Assembly (NCBI RefSeq): GCF_000621605.1
Contig: NZ_JHXX01000001.1
Location: 806,001-870,000 of the forward strand
DNA length: 64,000 bases
Source: Butyrivibrio sp. MC2021
Lineage (GTDB): Bacteria; Bacillota; Clostridia; Lachnospirales; Lachnospiraceae
Direction of reading: 5' to 3'
Below are positions 52,416 to 62,053 of this stretch, piece by piece; position 1 is the stretch's first letter; each line of letters opens with the position of its first letter. The notes beneath the pieces are model-generated. The model did not search any database. It was given only the letters and a program-made list of their open reading frames with translations, and was not told where the DNA came from. A program made the translations under genes and the position numbers.

Positions 52416-52735
52416 TTATGAAAAATTCCCCCATATATAAACGCTTCCGCAGAAAAATCTTTGTCTGCTGCCCCAAAGCTGCAGAGTTGTGGTTCCGTAG
52501 CGGATAATATCCGCAGCCTTTTTGTAAAACTCCATTCCTTCCTTCACAATATCCCACTGCCAGTCTGCCAGATCGTAGATATCACCGCTGAGGCACATGC
52601 GTCCAAAGAAAGTATTAACAAGGGAATAATCCAGTTGAACCCTCTTGCGGTATCGCTGGCAGAGGTACTCATTCCGCAGGAAAAGCCGCCTGCATAACCA
52701 TCACCCAAAAGCTTGATTTCAGCTGTTAATTCCAT
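52416..52735 (-). pseudogene. Glycosidase-like gene remnant with frameshift
   Basis: A frame from an ATG at 52735 with GGGAG upstream reads MELTAEIKLLGDGYAGGFSC for about 35 residues. Another frame then carries FFGRMCLSGDIYDLADWQWD and FYKKAADIIRYGTTTLQLWG to a stop at 52416. The second piece resembles the C-terminal part of GH36/melibiase-type alpha-galactosidases. The two parts are joined by deletion or frameshift and cannot form an active enzyme. The family assignment is by eye. Confidence 0.5.
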
Positions 52736-52781
52736 GTTCTATCTCCCATAGAAGTTTTAAGTTAATTAATATATTAACATA

Positions 52782-52813
52782 AAAAAGAACTGACTATTTT
52801 GTCAGTTCTTTTT
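52782..52813 (-). terminator. Terminator overlapping the glycosyltransferase stop
   Basis: Arms AAAAAGAACTGAC/GTCAGTTCTTTTT, 13 bp perfect, around a 6-base loop. The stop codon at 52802-52804 lies inside the stem. It ends the UbiA-glycosyltransferase transcript. Confidence 0.8.
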
Positions 52814-54304
52814 ATACAGATAGTATGTATTGTCATGATCTGTCTCTTTATACTCAAACACCTTAATTAACGAATAGTTATTATATATATGCTCCGGTTC
52901 ATAGCCCACAGCCAATACATAATCCGTTCTGGCTTCCTTGAGATATTTTTCCTGCTCCTCAAACATTGTATCCAGACCAATGCCGTTGGTCTGAAAATAC
53001 TCACATGTGGGAACAATGCCTGTGACTGTATAAAGCCCCGCATCAACGGTATTGAGCTCAAGAAGAGTATCCTCCTCAGAAAGCATGGTGGCCGCCTCCA
53101 TAAGCCAGACATCATCCTCATCAAAGCTCATATACTCAGCATTCATACTGTTTGTAACAGCAAACACTGCGCCTGCAGCCAGCATTGAAGCAGCGATAAC
53201 AGCATGTACTTCCTTTGATCTCTTCTTGGCAATAAGAGATAAAGCTTTTTCTATAAGGCTGCCCATGTAGGCCAGGCCGAAAACAGCCAGGGGAATCAAA
53301 GGTATCGAATAATATGCCAGTTTGTTTCCGCCAATAAAGATCACAAAATATGTCACCGCAAATATCCAGGGAGATAAAACTCTTTTCACAAAACCTTTTT
53401 CCATAAAAAGCTGAAGAAGAAAACCGGCTATTATGAAAACAAAATATGAAAAGCTGTCCTGGATCAGCCAGTACAGAGTTTTGGCGATCTCATAGAGTTT
53501 GTGTCCAAAGCTGTATTCTTCCGTGGACACCTGACTGTAAAAGAACAGATTGTTGTAGATATAGCATCTGAACCAGTCATCAAGACTTCCCGTGGCAAGA
53601 AAATAAATGAACCAGGGAACGGAAGGGATGCATGCAAATATCACAAATCTGATCATCATCTTAAGAGAAAAGGCTGCATTTCTCTCCTTGAGCGCCCATA
53701 TAGCCGCCACCACAAACCATGCGAACAAAAAGCCCAGCATAGTGTATTTGATCTGAGCGATAACTCCGGCGCAGAGTCCCACTGCGGAAAAGATCCATTT
53801 ATATCTCTCATCCGAGCACTCTTCATGGAGTAGTTCATCCAGCACCAACAGGCTGTAAGCCAGAAGAGGAAGACAAAACTCCTCTGCTGCCCCTCCGAAA
53901 TAGAAGCTCCAGGAGGAAAAAGCCGCCGCTCCCAGAACAGGCATCAGTATCGCTGCCATGAAGGCACTGCTTTTTCTTTGTATTAGTTTTCCCGAAAAGA
54001 AAAGGAAAAAAGCTCCGGATATTATTTCAAAAATAAATACTCCCAAAAAGGTTTTATGAGAGATAAGGTAGGCAAAGCCATAAAGCAGATACAGGTAGGG
54101 CCCCTTTTGATCATATAAGTCCCTGTATATGACCAGCCCGTTCATCATGCCCTTTCCCATTGTAAAATAGCTGTTGGCGTCGTCCCAGTTATTGCAGACA
54201 AACAGCACGGAGGATCTTGTGGTAAAAAGGAGTAAAACAAATGCACAGATCACTCCCCAAAGGAAAAGGCCATACCTTTTTAAAGGATCATTCAATCTGT
54301 TCAT
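52802..54304 (-). CDS. Multi-pass membrane glycosyltransferase-like protein
   Basis: A 500-residue membrane protein starting at 54304, 1 base after the UbiA-like gene stop, with GGTGG upstream. About ten hydrophobic segments follow an early acidic loop (NNWDDANSYFTMGKGMMNGL), like the ArnT/PMT (GT-C) fold, where acidic residues in the first loop are catalytic. YDQKGPYLYLLYGFAYLI is another typical loop. The C-terminal 110 residues are soluble. It probably transfers a sugar from a lipid-phosphate donor. The partner UbiA-like enzyme may make that donor, which is inference from pairing. Confidence 0.72.
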   Translation of the reverse strand: MNRLNDPLKRYGLFLWGVICAFVLLLFTTRSSVLFVCNNWDDANSYFTMGKGMMNGLVIYRDLYDQKGPYLYLLYGFAYLISHKTFLGVFIFEIISGAFFLFFSGKLIQRKSSAFMAAILMPVLGAAAFSSWSFYFGGAAEEFCLPLLAYSLLVLDELLHEECSDERYKWIFSAVGLCAGVIAQIKYTMLGFLFAWFVVAAIWALKERNAAFSLKMMIRFVIFACIPSVPWFIYFLATGSLDDWFRCYIYNNLFFYSQVSTEEYSFGHKLYEIAKTLYWLIQDSFSYFVFIIAGFLLQLFMEKGFVKRVLSPWIFAVTYFVIFIGGNKLAYYSIPLIPLAVFGLAYMGSLIEKALSLIAKKRSKEVHAVIAASMLAAGAVFAVTNSMNAEYMSFDEDDVWLMEAATMLSEEDTLLELNTVDAGLYTVTGIVPTCEYFQTNGIGLDTMFEEQEKYLKEARTDYVLAVGYEPEHIYNNYSLIKVFEYKETDHDNTYYLYKKN

Positions 54305-54305
54305 A

Positions 54306-55238
54306 TCAGACTTCCACCTGAATAAGCGCATTGGATGTCAGTTCACGCAAAAAGCCCATATCAACAAATGAGCATAACAGGAATACTATCAAAAATGCTC
54401 CCACCATCAACATAAGCTTGGTTTCTTTGTATAACTTCTCAGGCTTCTGAACTGCAGAGTCCTCATCCAGTGACATTGCGAGATAGTACGCAAACAAAAC
54501 AAACAGTACCGGAGTCGCAACAATATACTCAATTCTGTACTTCACCATGAACACACCAAGGCAGAAGGTTGAAATAAGAGCATAGAACAAAGCTGATGCC
54601 AGAAGGCTCTTTTCTGTGTAGTACTTAAAGGATCTTCTGTACAATCCGGCCATATTTTTATCACCGATCATTCTGTACTCAGCAAATCTCTTGGTGGCCA
54701 TCAAAAAGGCTCCTGCCATCCAGTAACCAATAAGGACGCTTGATGGAGGAAACGCTTTATCTGTGATGATAAACCATCCCATCAGCAATCTCAGCATGTT
54801 ATTTATTGACTCTGAAAGCACATCGATAAAGGGAATATCCTTTGTTCTGAAAGGCTTAACATTGTAGAAAAATCCCATGATCAGAAGTACTGCGGAAGTG
54901 ATGAGAAACAGCACATTCACAGCGTAGGACAACAAAAGTCCAACGACGATAAAAAGAAAATACTCCACCAGCACATATTTAAAGGACATATTCTCCACTA
55001 CAACAGGTCTGTTCTTTTTTGTAGGGTGGTACTTGTCATAAGGAGCATCAAGCCACTCATTTATAACATAGTTAGCACTTGCTATGCAGCATACCCCAAG
55101 GAATCCCAGGATAAACTTAACCCAGTCGATATCCTTAAATGACATGTCCGTAAGAAACAGACCTACCACAATTCCCGGCATAATAAAAAACTGCTTGATC
55201 CAATGATCAATTCTGGCTATCTTGATATATTTTTTCAT
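54306..55238 (-). CDS. UbiA-family prenyltransferase (phosphoribosyl-polyprenyl-phosphate synthase-like)
   Basis: A 310-residue membrane enzyme. The first Asp-rich motif is NEWLDAPYDKYHPTKKNRP near residue 65, and the second site is IDVLSESINNMLRLLMG near 140. About eight membrane helices are visible. It is closest in look to decaprenyl-phosphate phosphoribosyltransferases, which make a lipid-linked ribose used for arabinose-type sugars. Paired with the GT-C-like membrane protein, it suggests decoration of a surface polymer. Alternatively it may be a quinone or other UbiA type. Confidence 0.75.
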   Translation of the reverse strand: MKKYIKIARIDHWIKQFFIMPGIVVGLFLTDMSFKDIDWVKFILGFLGVCCIASANYVINEWLDAPYDKYHPTKKNRPVVVENMSFKYVLVEYFLFIVVGLLLSYAVNVLFLITSAVLLIMGFFYNVKPFRTKDIPFIDVLSESINNMLRLLMGWFIITDKAFPPSSVLIGYWMAGAFLMATKRFAEYRMIGDKNMAGLYRRSFKYYTEKSLLASALFYALISTFCLGVFMVKYRIEYIVATPVLFVLFAYYLAMSLDEDSAVQKPEKLYKETKLMLMVGAFLIVFLLCSFVDMGFLRELTSNALIQVEV

Positions 55239-55267
55239 TGTTCTCTCCTTTTTCTTTCAAACAAAAA

Positions 55268-55314
55268 CAGAATATGAAAAGAAGACATTTCTCAATGCCT
55301 GATTTCATATTCTG
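55268..55314. other. Inverted repeat upstream of the UbiA-like gene
   Basis: Arms CAGAATATGAAA/TTTCATATTCTG, 12 bp perfect, around a 23-base loop, 30 bases upstream of the UbiA-like start. It could be an operator or a leader hairpin. The following 55320-55500 stretch shows no clear feature. Confidence 0.5.
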
Positions 55315-55514
55315 CCACCCATACACATTTCTTTTCACAACCTCGGCAACTCAACCCACAAAAGCCGGATTGACGTAGCACTAGTCTTAAAAGCATTAGC
55401 CATCAATTAACAGCTGTATACTGCAATAAATTCCAAAATTTTAAAACGTGAAACCGATTATAACATAACTTCAATCAAATTTACAACAACAATTGGTGAT
55501 TTATCCAATTCTTT

Positions 55515-55947
55515 TTATATATATTCCTCTACAATGGTCTCTATCCCTCTTCTCGCCCTGTCATCCATAACTCCCTGGTTCACAAATCTGGCAAGCTCAT
55601 TTAAAGAAAGTTCCTCAAGCTTTTTGTAGAAGCTGTCATATTTTTCCCCTTCAGCAAAGCCTCTGCTGGATTCGGAACATATTTGAAGCAAAAGAGGTAA
55701 TTATATGCCTGTTCTTTTTGTACAGATTAAGAAAATGATCAAGTTGGCTGTATACATCCTTCTCCGACTTGGAAAAACCTTCTCTTATGGCATTTCTTTA
55801 AATCTATCCAGATTGTCTCTGATATAAGATATATCCGGCACAGAAGCGGCGATACCCGGCAGGTCATTGGGCGAAAAAGAAGTGCCGCATATTCATACCT
55901 ATTTTGTCAAATCCGCCAAGCGGTATTATCCTGATTGCATTCTCCAT
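55515..55947 (-). pseudogene. RNase J-like gene remnant
   Basis: The start reads MENAIRIIPLGGFDKIGMNM, the N-terminus of ribonuclease J family enzymes. A shifted frame continues NDLPGIAASVPDISYIRDNL, also RNase J-like. Later pieces (KKNRHIITSFASNMFR, then SRGFAEGEKYDSFYKKLEEL and a stop after IETIVEEYI) are in other frames. Metal-binding HxHxDH is gone. At least two deletions or frameshifts make it non-functional; an intact copy presumably exists elsewhere. Confidence 0.55.
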
Positions 55948-56074
55948 AATCTACCTTAGCCTCTCAAATATAAAAGCAATGTTTCAAGTTAATAATACCA
56001 CAATGTCAAAATGGGCATAAAAAAACCAGAACAAAATGTTCTGGAATTCGGGTTGGGCTGTTATAAACAGTCAA

Positions 56075-56146
56075 TACCTCGTAGCGGAATCGAACCGCTG
56101 ATTCTGCCGTGAGAGGGCAGCGTCTTAACCGCTTGACCAACGAGGC
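56075..56146 (-). tRNA. tRNA-Glu (anticodon CTC), copy 1
   Basis: The minus strand folds as a 72-nt cloverleaf: acceptor GCCTCGT/ACGAGGT with a G-U first pair, D-arm GTCAAGCGGTTAAGAC, anticodon arm CTGCC-CTCTCAC-GGCAG (anticodon CTC, reading GAG), and T-arm with GGTTCGATTCC. No CCA is encoded. Confidence 0.92.
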
Positions 56147-56228
56147 ACGGTTATGATGTCCATCGAAGTGGACTTGTTTATATTATCTCATAGCCAAAGA
56201 AAATGCAAGTACTTTTTGCTATAAGAAA

Positions 56229-56300
56229 TACCTCGTAGCGGAATCGAACCGCTGATTCTGCCGTGAGAGGGCAGCGTCTTAACCGCTTGACCAACGAGGC
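56229..56300 (-). tRNA. tRNA-Glu (anticodon CTC), copy 2
   Basis: Identical to the tRNA at 56075-56146, separated by 82 bases. The spacer is unrelated, so the two were probably duplicated as gene units. It lies about 105 bases downstream of the polC stop on the same strand. Confidence 0.92.
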
Positions 56301-56406
56301 TTATATCGAGTGCTGCATGTCAGCAGCAACTCGATTATAATATTACAATTCTAAAACTTTTGCAAGTACTTTTTTTTAAAAAATTAAATTTTTTATTCCG
56401 GAGCCC

Positions 56407-59400
56407 TTAAATCCGCATCAGATCAAACAAGCTTATCTGGTTTGAATCCGGTATATCCCCAAGAAGTCCCATCTCTGCCATCTTATCTATTACAGCCTGA
56501 GGGCACTTTGTTCTCTGGCGGAAATCATCCTTTGAAAGGAAGGGGCCGTCCTTGGCTGCCTCCACGATCTGATCCGCAGCCTTCTCTCCCATTCCTCCGA
56601 TACTGTTAAGGGCAGGCATGATCTTGTCTCCTATTACCTGGAAATCCCTGGACTTAACCTTGAAAATGTCGATGGGAAGGAACTCAATTCCTCTTTCATA
56701 CATCTCCTCAACAAGTCTCATATCTCCGTACTCAGCCTGCTCAGTGTTGGAAAGCTCATCCTTCCTGTTCTGGTAATCACGCATTATTGCATGAAGATGA
56801 TTCTCTCCCTGACACATATGCTCATAGTTAAAGGCCTTGGCTCTGATACTGAACCAGGCTGCGTAAAATGCCTGGGGCACATAAACCTTGAAATAAGCTA
56901 TTCTCCAGGCCATCATAACATACGCTGCCGCATGGGCCTTGGGGAACATGTACTTGATCTTTTCGCAGGACCAGATATACCAGTCAGGAACACCGTGATC
57001 CTTCATGTCCTTCTTCCAGTCAGGCCAGTTGCCCTCTTTTCCCTTGGCAACCTTACCTTTACGGACAGCCTCCATGATCTTGAAGGATTCTGATTTGTCC
57101 AGTCCCTTCTGGATCAGGTAGATCATGATATCGTCTCGACAGCAGATACAGGTATCAATAGTGGCTGTGCCCTCCTGGATAAGGGTCTGGGCATTACCCA
57201 GCCATACGTCCGTACCATGGGAAAGACCTGAGATACGGATAAGATGGGACAAAGATGTGGGCTTGGCATCGATAACCATCTGCATAGCGAAGTCTGTACC
57301 GAACTCAGGAAGTCCAAGACATCCAAGCTTCGTTCCTCCCAGCTGTTCGGGAGTGACATTAAGCGCCGTAGTATTCATGAACAGGCTCATTACATTTTTA
57401 TCATCCAGAGGAACCAGCTTGGGATCAAGTCCGGTGCAGTCCTGAAGGAATCTGATCATGGTAGGATCATCATGTCCCAGAATATCGAGCTTCAGCAGGT
57501 TGTGGTCAATGGAGTGATAATCGTAATGGGTTGTAATTGTTGCTGTTGTCATATCGTTGGCAGGGTGCTGTACGGGACAGAAGGAATTGATGTCCTCTCC
57601 CACAGGAAGAACTATGATTCCTCCCGGGTGCTGACCTGTACCACGTCTTATGCCGGTACAGCCCTGTACTATTCTGTTGATCTCGCTCTTTCTCTTGCTA
57701 GCTCCGATTCCGTCATAATATTTTTTAACGAAACCGTAAGCTGTTTTGTCCGCAAGAGCCGCTATGGTTCCCGCTCTGAAGGTCTGTCCGTAGCCGAAGA
57801 TAACCTCCGTGTACTTATGGGCCTTGGACTGATACTCTCCGGAGAAGTTAAGGTCGATATCAGGCTCCTTATCTCCCTTGAATCCAAGGAAGGTCTCGAA
57901 AGGAATATCAAAGCCATCCTTGTACATCATGGTTCCGCACTTGGGACATCTCTTATCAGGCATGTCACAGCCGGAATTACCGCCGAAGGCCAAAACCTCT
58001 TCGGATTCAAAGTCCGAATATTTGCACTTGGGGCACACATAGTGAGGGCTCAGCGAATTAACCTCCGTGATACCGGAAGTAAAGGCCACAAAGGATGATC
58101 CTACGGAACCTCGGGAACCTACCAGGTATCCGTCCTCATTGGATTTCCAAACTAGCTTCTGGGCAATGATATACATAACCGCGAAACCGTTCTTGATAAT
58201 GGAATTGAGCTCTCTTTCAAGACGCTCCTTAACTATCTCCGGAAGGTCCTCTCCGTATATCTCATGAGCCTTGTCATAGCAGATCTTGGTCAGGATCTCA
58301 TCACTGTTTTCAATGACAGGAGCACACTTATCCGGACGAACCGGTGATATGGAATCGCACATCTGAAGGATCTTCCTGGTGTTGTCGATAACAACCTCCT
58401 TGGCCTTCTCTCCTCCAAGGTAATCGAATTCCGCCATCATTTCATCGGTGGTTCTTACATAAAGAGGAGCAGGCTCCTCCTCATCCATACCTTTTCCTGC
58501 CATGATAATGGTCCTGTAGATCTCGTCCTCAGGATTGAGGAAATGGGCATCACAGGTGGCCACAACAGGCTTATTAAACTGTTCTCCCAGTCTTACTATC
58601 TCTTTATTGATTGCTCTGATATCGTCATCGGAATTGATATCCTCATACCTGTCGGAATCCACCATAAAGTGGTTGTTGCAGACAGGCTGAATCTCCAGGT
58701 AGTCATAGAAGGATACGATACCTGCGATCTCCTCAGGGGGTCTTCCCTCCACAACTGCGCCGTAGAGCTCTCCTGCGCAGCAGGCACTTCCTATAATGAG
58801 TCCCTCTCTGTATTTCATAAGCTCGCTCTTTGGAATTAGCGGGAATCTTCTGAAATAATCAACATGGGACTTGCTGACAAGGGTATAAAGATTAACTCTG
58901 CCCAAAGTGTTTTTTGCCAGAATAATGCAGTGCTTGGGGCGAAGGTGCCTAATCATCTCCGGGGTTGGCTTACCAAGGATATTTACATCCGTAAGGTTAA
59001 CTGCCTTCTGTTCCTTCAGCATGGGTACAAACTTATTGAAAATAAGTGCTGTACACTCCGCGTCATCCACAGCTCTGTGGTGATGATCCAGCACAACGTT
59101 AAGGGTCTTGGCCACCGCATCCAGAGTATGCTTCGCCTGCAGCGGGAAGAAATATCTTGCCAGCCACATGGTGTCCACAGTGGTGTAATCCACATCTATT
59201 CCAAGATCCTTACAGTTCTGATTTATAAAGCTTGTATCAAAAGATACGTTATGTCCTACCAAAACAGCATCCTTACAGAATTCCACGAATTTAGGAATGA
59301 TGACCTCCCTTGTGGGAGCATCCATTACCATATCGTCAGTGATGCTGGTAAGCTTCTCAATCCTGTAGGGAATAGGCACCTGGGGATTGATAAACTCTGA

Positions 59401-60945
59401 AAATCTGTCTATGATCTCGCCGTTTCTGATCTTAACGGCGCCGATCTCAATGATCTTATTCTTAATAGGCGAAAAGCCTGTGGTCTCAATATCATAAACA
59501 ACGAAGGTAGTGTCATCCAAAGGCTGCCCCTTGTCATTGACAACTATTTCCTTCAGGTCGTCAACCAGGTATGCCTCCACACCAAGGATCAGCTTAAAGA
59601 AATCCTGTCTGTCGATAGGAGGCTCTCCGGCTTCCTTTCTTCTCTTCTTCTCTCCGTCATACAGAGACTCCCAGACATGGTTGGCATCAGTAAGGGCCTG
59701 TACAACGCCGTGGTCTGTGATGGCAATTCCCGGCATTCCCCATTTATAGGCCTGTTTAACAATATCCGAAACCTCTGAAACTCCGTCCATATCACTCATC
59801 TTGGTATGGCAATGGAGCTCCACACGCTTAACCTCAGCCCTGTCCACACGCTTGGTGGTAAAGTCAGGAATCTTCTTTACTCCTGCTACAGACTGAATTG
59901 AAAGCTCGTGGTCAAATTTATCCACAGCAGCAATACCCTTGACCTTGATAAAGGCCCCGGGCTTAATATCCTTGCAAATTTCAGGAACATCCTCAGTTTT
60001 AACAAACATCTTTACAGTTATGGAGTCTGTAAAATCTGTAATGTCAAAAATAAGGATACTCTTCTCGTTTCTGATATCTCTCTGGTCAAAAGCAGTGATC
60101 TTACCGTGGACAACAACTTCTCCAAGCTCGCCCACAAGATCCACCAGTTTCATGGCCTCTTCTTCGAAATCTCTTCCGAATACAACATCAGGATTATCGG
60201 ACCTCTTATAGCTTCCGCCAAAGTCGCCCTTCTTTCCTGCCCACTTGCCCTTAAAGGACGGCTTCTCCGCTGCGGGAGCTTCTGCCTGTTCTTTTGCTGG
60301 AGCCTTGGCTGCTTCTGCCTTCTGGGCAGCCTTTTCTTCCTTGAGCTTCTTCTTTTCTTCGGCCTGTTGCTCAGCTGCCTCCAAGCGCTTCGCCATCTTG
60401 GCGGATTCTCCGGAGTAGTCGGGCTCTGTAGTCTCCTTTTCAACCTTGACAAACTCAGGTGTGATGGCAACCTCCAAGCCGCATCTTTCATTGATGATCT
60501 TGGCCAGTACCCTTATAAGGTCCGGAGCCTTCTTCTGGCCCACGACGCTGTCCTCCAGCTGAACTATGAGATTGTCCTGATCAGGGTACAAAAAATTGGC
60601 AGAACGAAAAAGACTATACTCCATATGGTCATAGTCTTTTAATTCCGCCTCAATGCTCTCTCTATAAATATCAAGCAAATTCTCCGGGGTATACTGGGCT
60701 GACAGGGAAAACTTCTCATAGATCTTGATCACAATATCCTGACCTGCAAAAAGCTGTTTCTTGATGCCGTTTTCCGTTTTTATAATGTCAGCCTTGTCTA
60801 TAAGCCTGGTGCTTGAAATATAAATCCTTATAATATCCTGCTTTTTGGTGGTGGAGACCTTCTCAACCACTGTCTGCTCCATGATCTCCCGGGTATGGGA
60901 ATCAAGGTTCAGGGCAGGAAACACCTCAAAAAAATCTTTTGACAT
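56407..60945 (-). CDS. polC: DNA polymerase III alpha subunit, Gram-positive PolC
   Basis: A 1512-residue replicative polymerase. N-terminal domain and a Lys/Ala/Glu-rich linker (residues 190-250), an OB-fold region, and the PHP part (ELHCHTKMSDMDGVSEVSD) into which a DnaQ-like 3'-5' exonuclease is inserted (FVVYDIETTGFSPIKNKIIE; VLVGHNVSFDTSF). The polymerase core includes VGSRGSVGSSFVAF, KEPDIDLNFSGEYQ and FPKAHAAAYVMMAWRIAYFK. The length is slightly above the usual 1430-1450. It follows ispG by 17 bases, so it is likely in the dxr-rseP-ispG-polC operon. Confidence 0.95.
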   Translation of the reverse strand: MSKDFFEVFPALNLDSHTREIMEQTVVEKVSTTKKQDIIRIYISSTRLIDKADIIKTENGIKKQLFAGQDIVIKIYEKFSLSAQYTPENLLDIYRESIEAELKDYDHMEYSLFRSANFLYPDQDNLIVQLEDSVVGQKKAPDLIRVLAKIINERCGLEVAITPEFVKVEKETTEPDYSGESAKMAKRLEAAEQQAEEKKKLKEEKAAQKAEAAKAPAKEQAEAPAAEKPSFKGKWAGKKGDFGGSYKRSDNPDVVFGRDFEEEAMKLVDLVGELGEVVVHGKITAFDQRDIRNEKSILIFDITDFTDSITVKMFVKTEDVPEICKDIKPGAFIKVKGIAAVDKFDHELSIQSVAGVKKIPDFTTKRVDRAEVKRVELHCHTKMSDMDGVSEVSDIVKQAYKWGMPGIAITDHGVVQALTDANHVWESLYDGEKKRRKEAGEPPIDRQDFFKLILGVEAYLVDDLKEIVVNDKGQPLDDTTFVVYDIETTGFSPIKNKIIEIGAVKIRNGEIIDRFSEFINPQVPIPYRIEKLTSITDDMVMDAPTREVIIPKFVEFCKDAVLVGHNVSFDTSFINQNCKDLGIDVDYTTVDTMWLARYFFPLQAKHTLDAVAKTLNVVLDHHHRAVDDAECTALIFNKFVPMLKEQKAVNLTDVNILGKPTPEMIRHLRPKHCIILAKNTLGRVNLYTLVSKSHVDYFRRFPLIPKSELMKYREGLIIGSACCAGELYGAVVEGRPPEEIAGIVSFYDYLEIQPVCNNHFMVDSDRYEDINSDDDIRAINKEIVRLGEQFNKPVVATCDAHFLNPEDEIYRTIIMAGKGMDEEEPAPLYVRTTDEMMAEFDYLGGEKAKEVVIDNTRKILQMCDSISPVRPDKCAPVIENSDEILTKICYDKAHEIYGEDLPEIVKERLERELNSIIKNGFAVMYIIAQKLVWKSNEDGYLVGSRGSVGSSFVAFTSGITEVNSLSPHYVCPKCKYSDFESEEVLAFGGNSGCDMPDKRCPKCGTMMYKDGFDIPFETFLGFKGDKEPDIDLNFSGEYQSKAHKYTEVIFGYGQTFRAGTIAALADKTAYGFVKKYYDGIGASKRKSEINRIVQGCTGIRRGTGQHPGGIIVLPVGEDINSFCPVQHPANDMTTATITTHYDYHSIDHNLLKLDILGHDDPTMIRFLQDCTGLDPKLVPLDDKNVMSLFMNTTALNVTPEQLGGTKLGCLGLPEFGTDFAMQMVIDAKPTSLSHLIRISGLSHGTDVWLGNAQTLIQEGTATIDTCICCRDDIMIYLIQKGLDKSESFKIMEAVRKGKVAKGKEGNWPDWKKDMKDHGVPDWYIWSCEKIKYMFPKAHAAAYVMMAWRIAYFKVYVPQAFYAAWFSIRAKAFNYEHMCQGENHLHAIMRDYQNRKDELSNTEQAEYGDMRLVEEMYERGIEFLPIDIFKVKSRDFQVIGDKIMPALNSIGGMGEKAADQIVEAAKDGPFLSKDDFRQRTKCPQAVIDKMAEMGLLGDIPDSNQISLFDLMRI

Positions 60946-60962
60946 ACCTTACCTCAAAATAA

Positions 60963-62018
60963 TTAACGGTAATTATCAAGCTCTTCCTTAAGTACTGCTA
61001 AAAGCTGATCCTCAGGGATCTTCCTGATGATCTCCCCATGCTTTATAAGAAGTCCTTCTCCGTCTCCGCCTGCAATTCCAATATCTGCCTCTTTGGCTTC
61101 TCCGGGGCCGTTAACAGCGCATCCCATAACAGCCACCTTGATATCCAGATCATAGTTCTGAACAAGAGTCTCCACCTGATTGGCCAGGCCGATGAGATCT
61201 ATTCTTGTTCTTCCGCAGGTAGGACAGGCAATAACCTCAATTCCACCCTTTCTGATATCCAGGGTTCTGAGGATCATCTTGGCGGTCTTGATCTCCTCCA
61301 CGGGATCTCCAGAAAGAGAAACTCTGATGGTATCGCCGATGCCCTCATTCAAAATAATGCCAAGGCCAACGGATGACTTGATGTTTCCGCCGTAAACTGT
61401 TCCCGCCTCAGTGATTCCCACATGAAGAGGATATGCACACTGTTTGGCCAAAAGCTCATGAGCCTTGACGCAGAGCATTACATTGGAGGATTTGATGCTG
61501 ACAACCATGTTGTCATAACCAAGATCCTCGATAATTCCGATCTTATCAAGAGCGCTTTCCACAAGGCCCTCTGCGGTCACTCCGTGGTATTTTTCCACTA
61601 GATCTTTTTCCAAAGAACCGCTGTTAACACCGACTCTGATTGGGATATTTCTCTCCTTGGCACAGGAAACCACTGCAGCGATCCTGTCTTTGGAACCGAT
61701 ATTTCCGGGGTTAATCCTAATCTTGTCAGCTCCGTTTTCCATGGCTGCTATAGCCATCTTATAGTCAAAATGAATATCAGCCACAAGAGGGATACTGATC
61801 TGCTTTTTGATCTCACCGATGGCCTTTGCAGCTTCCTCTGTGGGGCAGGTGCATCTGATGATGTCGCAGCCTGCGGCCTCAAGACGATGGATCTGCTCCA
61901 CGGTCGCCTTCACATCCTCGGTCCTTGTATTGGTCATGGACTGAATAAGGATGGGGTTGCCGCCGCCTATCACTCTGTCGCCGATATGAATAACTTTAGT
62001 ATTATCTCTGAATGCCAT
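60963..62018 (-). CDS. ispG: 4-hydroxy-3-methylbut-2-enyl-diphosphate synthase
   Basis: A 351-residue [4Fe-4S] enzyme of the MEP pathway. A TIM-barrel start (IHIGDRVIGGGNPILIQSMT, PLVADIHFDYKMAIAAMENG) is followed by the cluster ligands in ACPTCGRTRIDL and VMGCAVNGPGEAKEADIG. The length is that of the bacterial short form. It lies between rseP and polC. Confidence 0.95.
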   Translation of the reverse strand: MAFRDNTKVIHIGDRVIGGGNPILIQSMTNTRTEDVKATVEQIHRLEAAGCDIIRCTCPTEEAAKAIGEIKKQISIPLVADIHFDYKMAIAAMENGADKIRINPGNIGSKDRIAAVVSCAKERNIPIRVGVNSGSLEKDLVEKYHGVTAEGLVESALDKIGIIEDLGYDNMVVSIKSSNVMLCVKAHELLAKQCAYPLHVGITEAGTVYGGNIKSSVGLGIILNEGIGDTIRVSLSGDPVEEIKTAKMILRTLDIRKGGIEVIACPTCGRTRIDLIGLANQVETLVQNYDLDIKVAVMGCAVNGPGEAKEADIGIAGGDGEGLLIKHGEIIRKIPEDQLLAVLKEELDNYR

Positions 62019-62053
62019 TTTGGCCTCCTTAACAAACTCGTCGCTTGATACGA

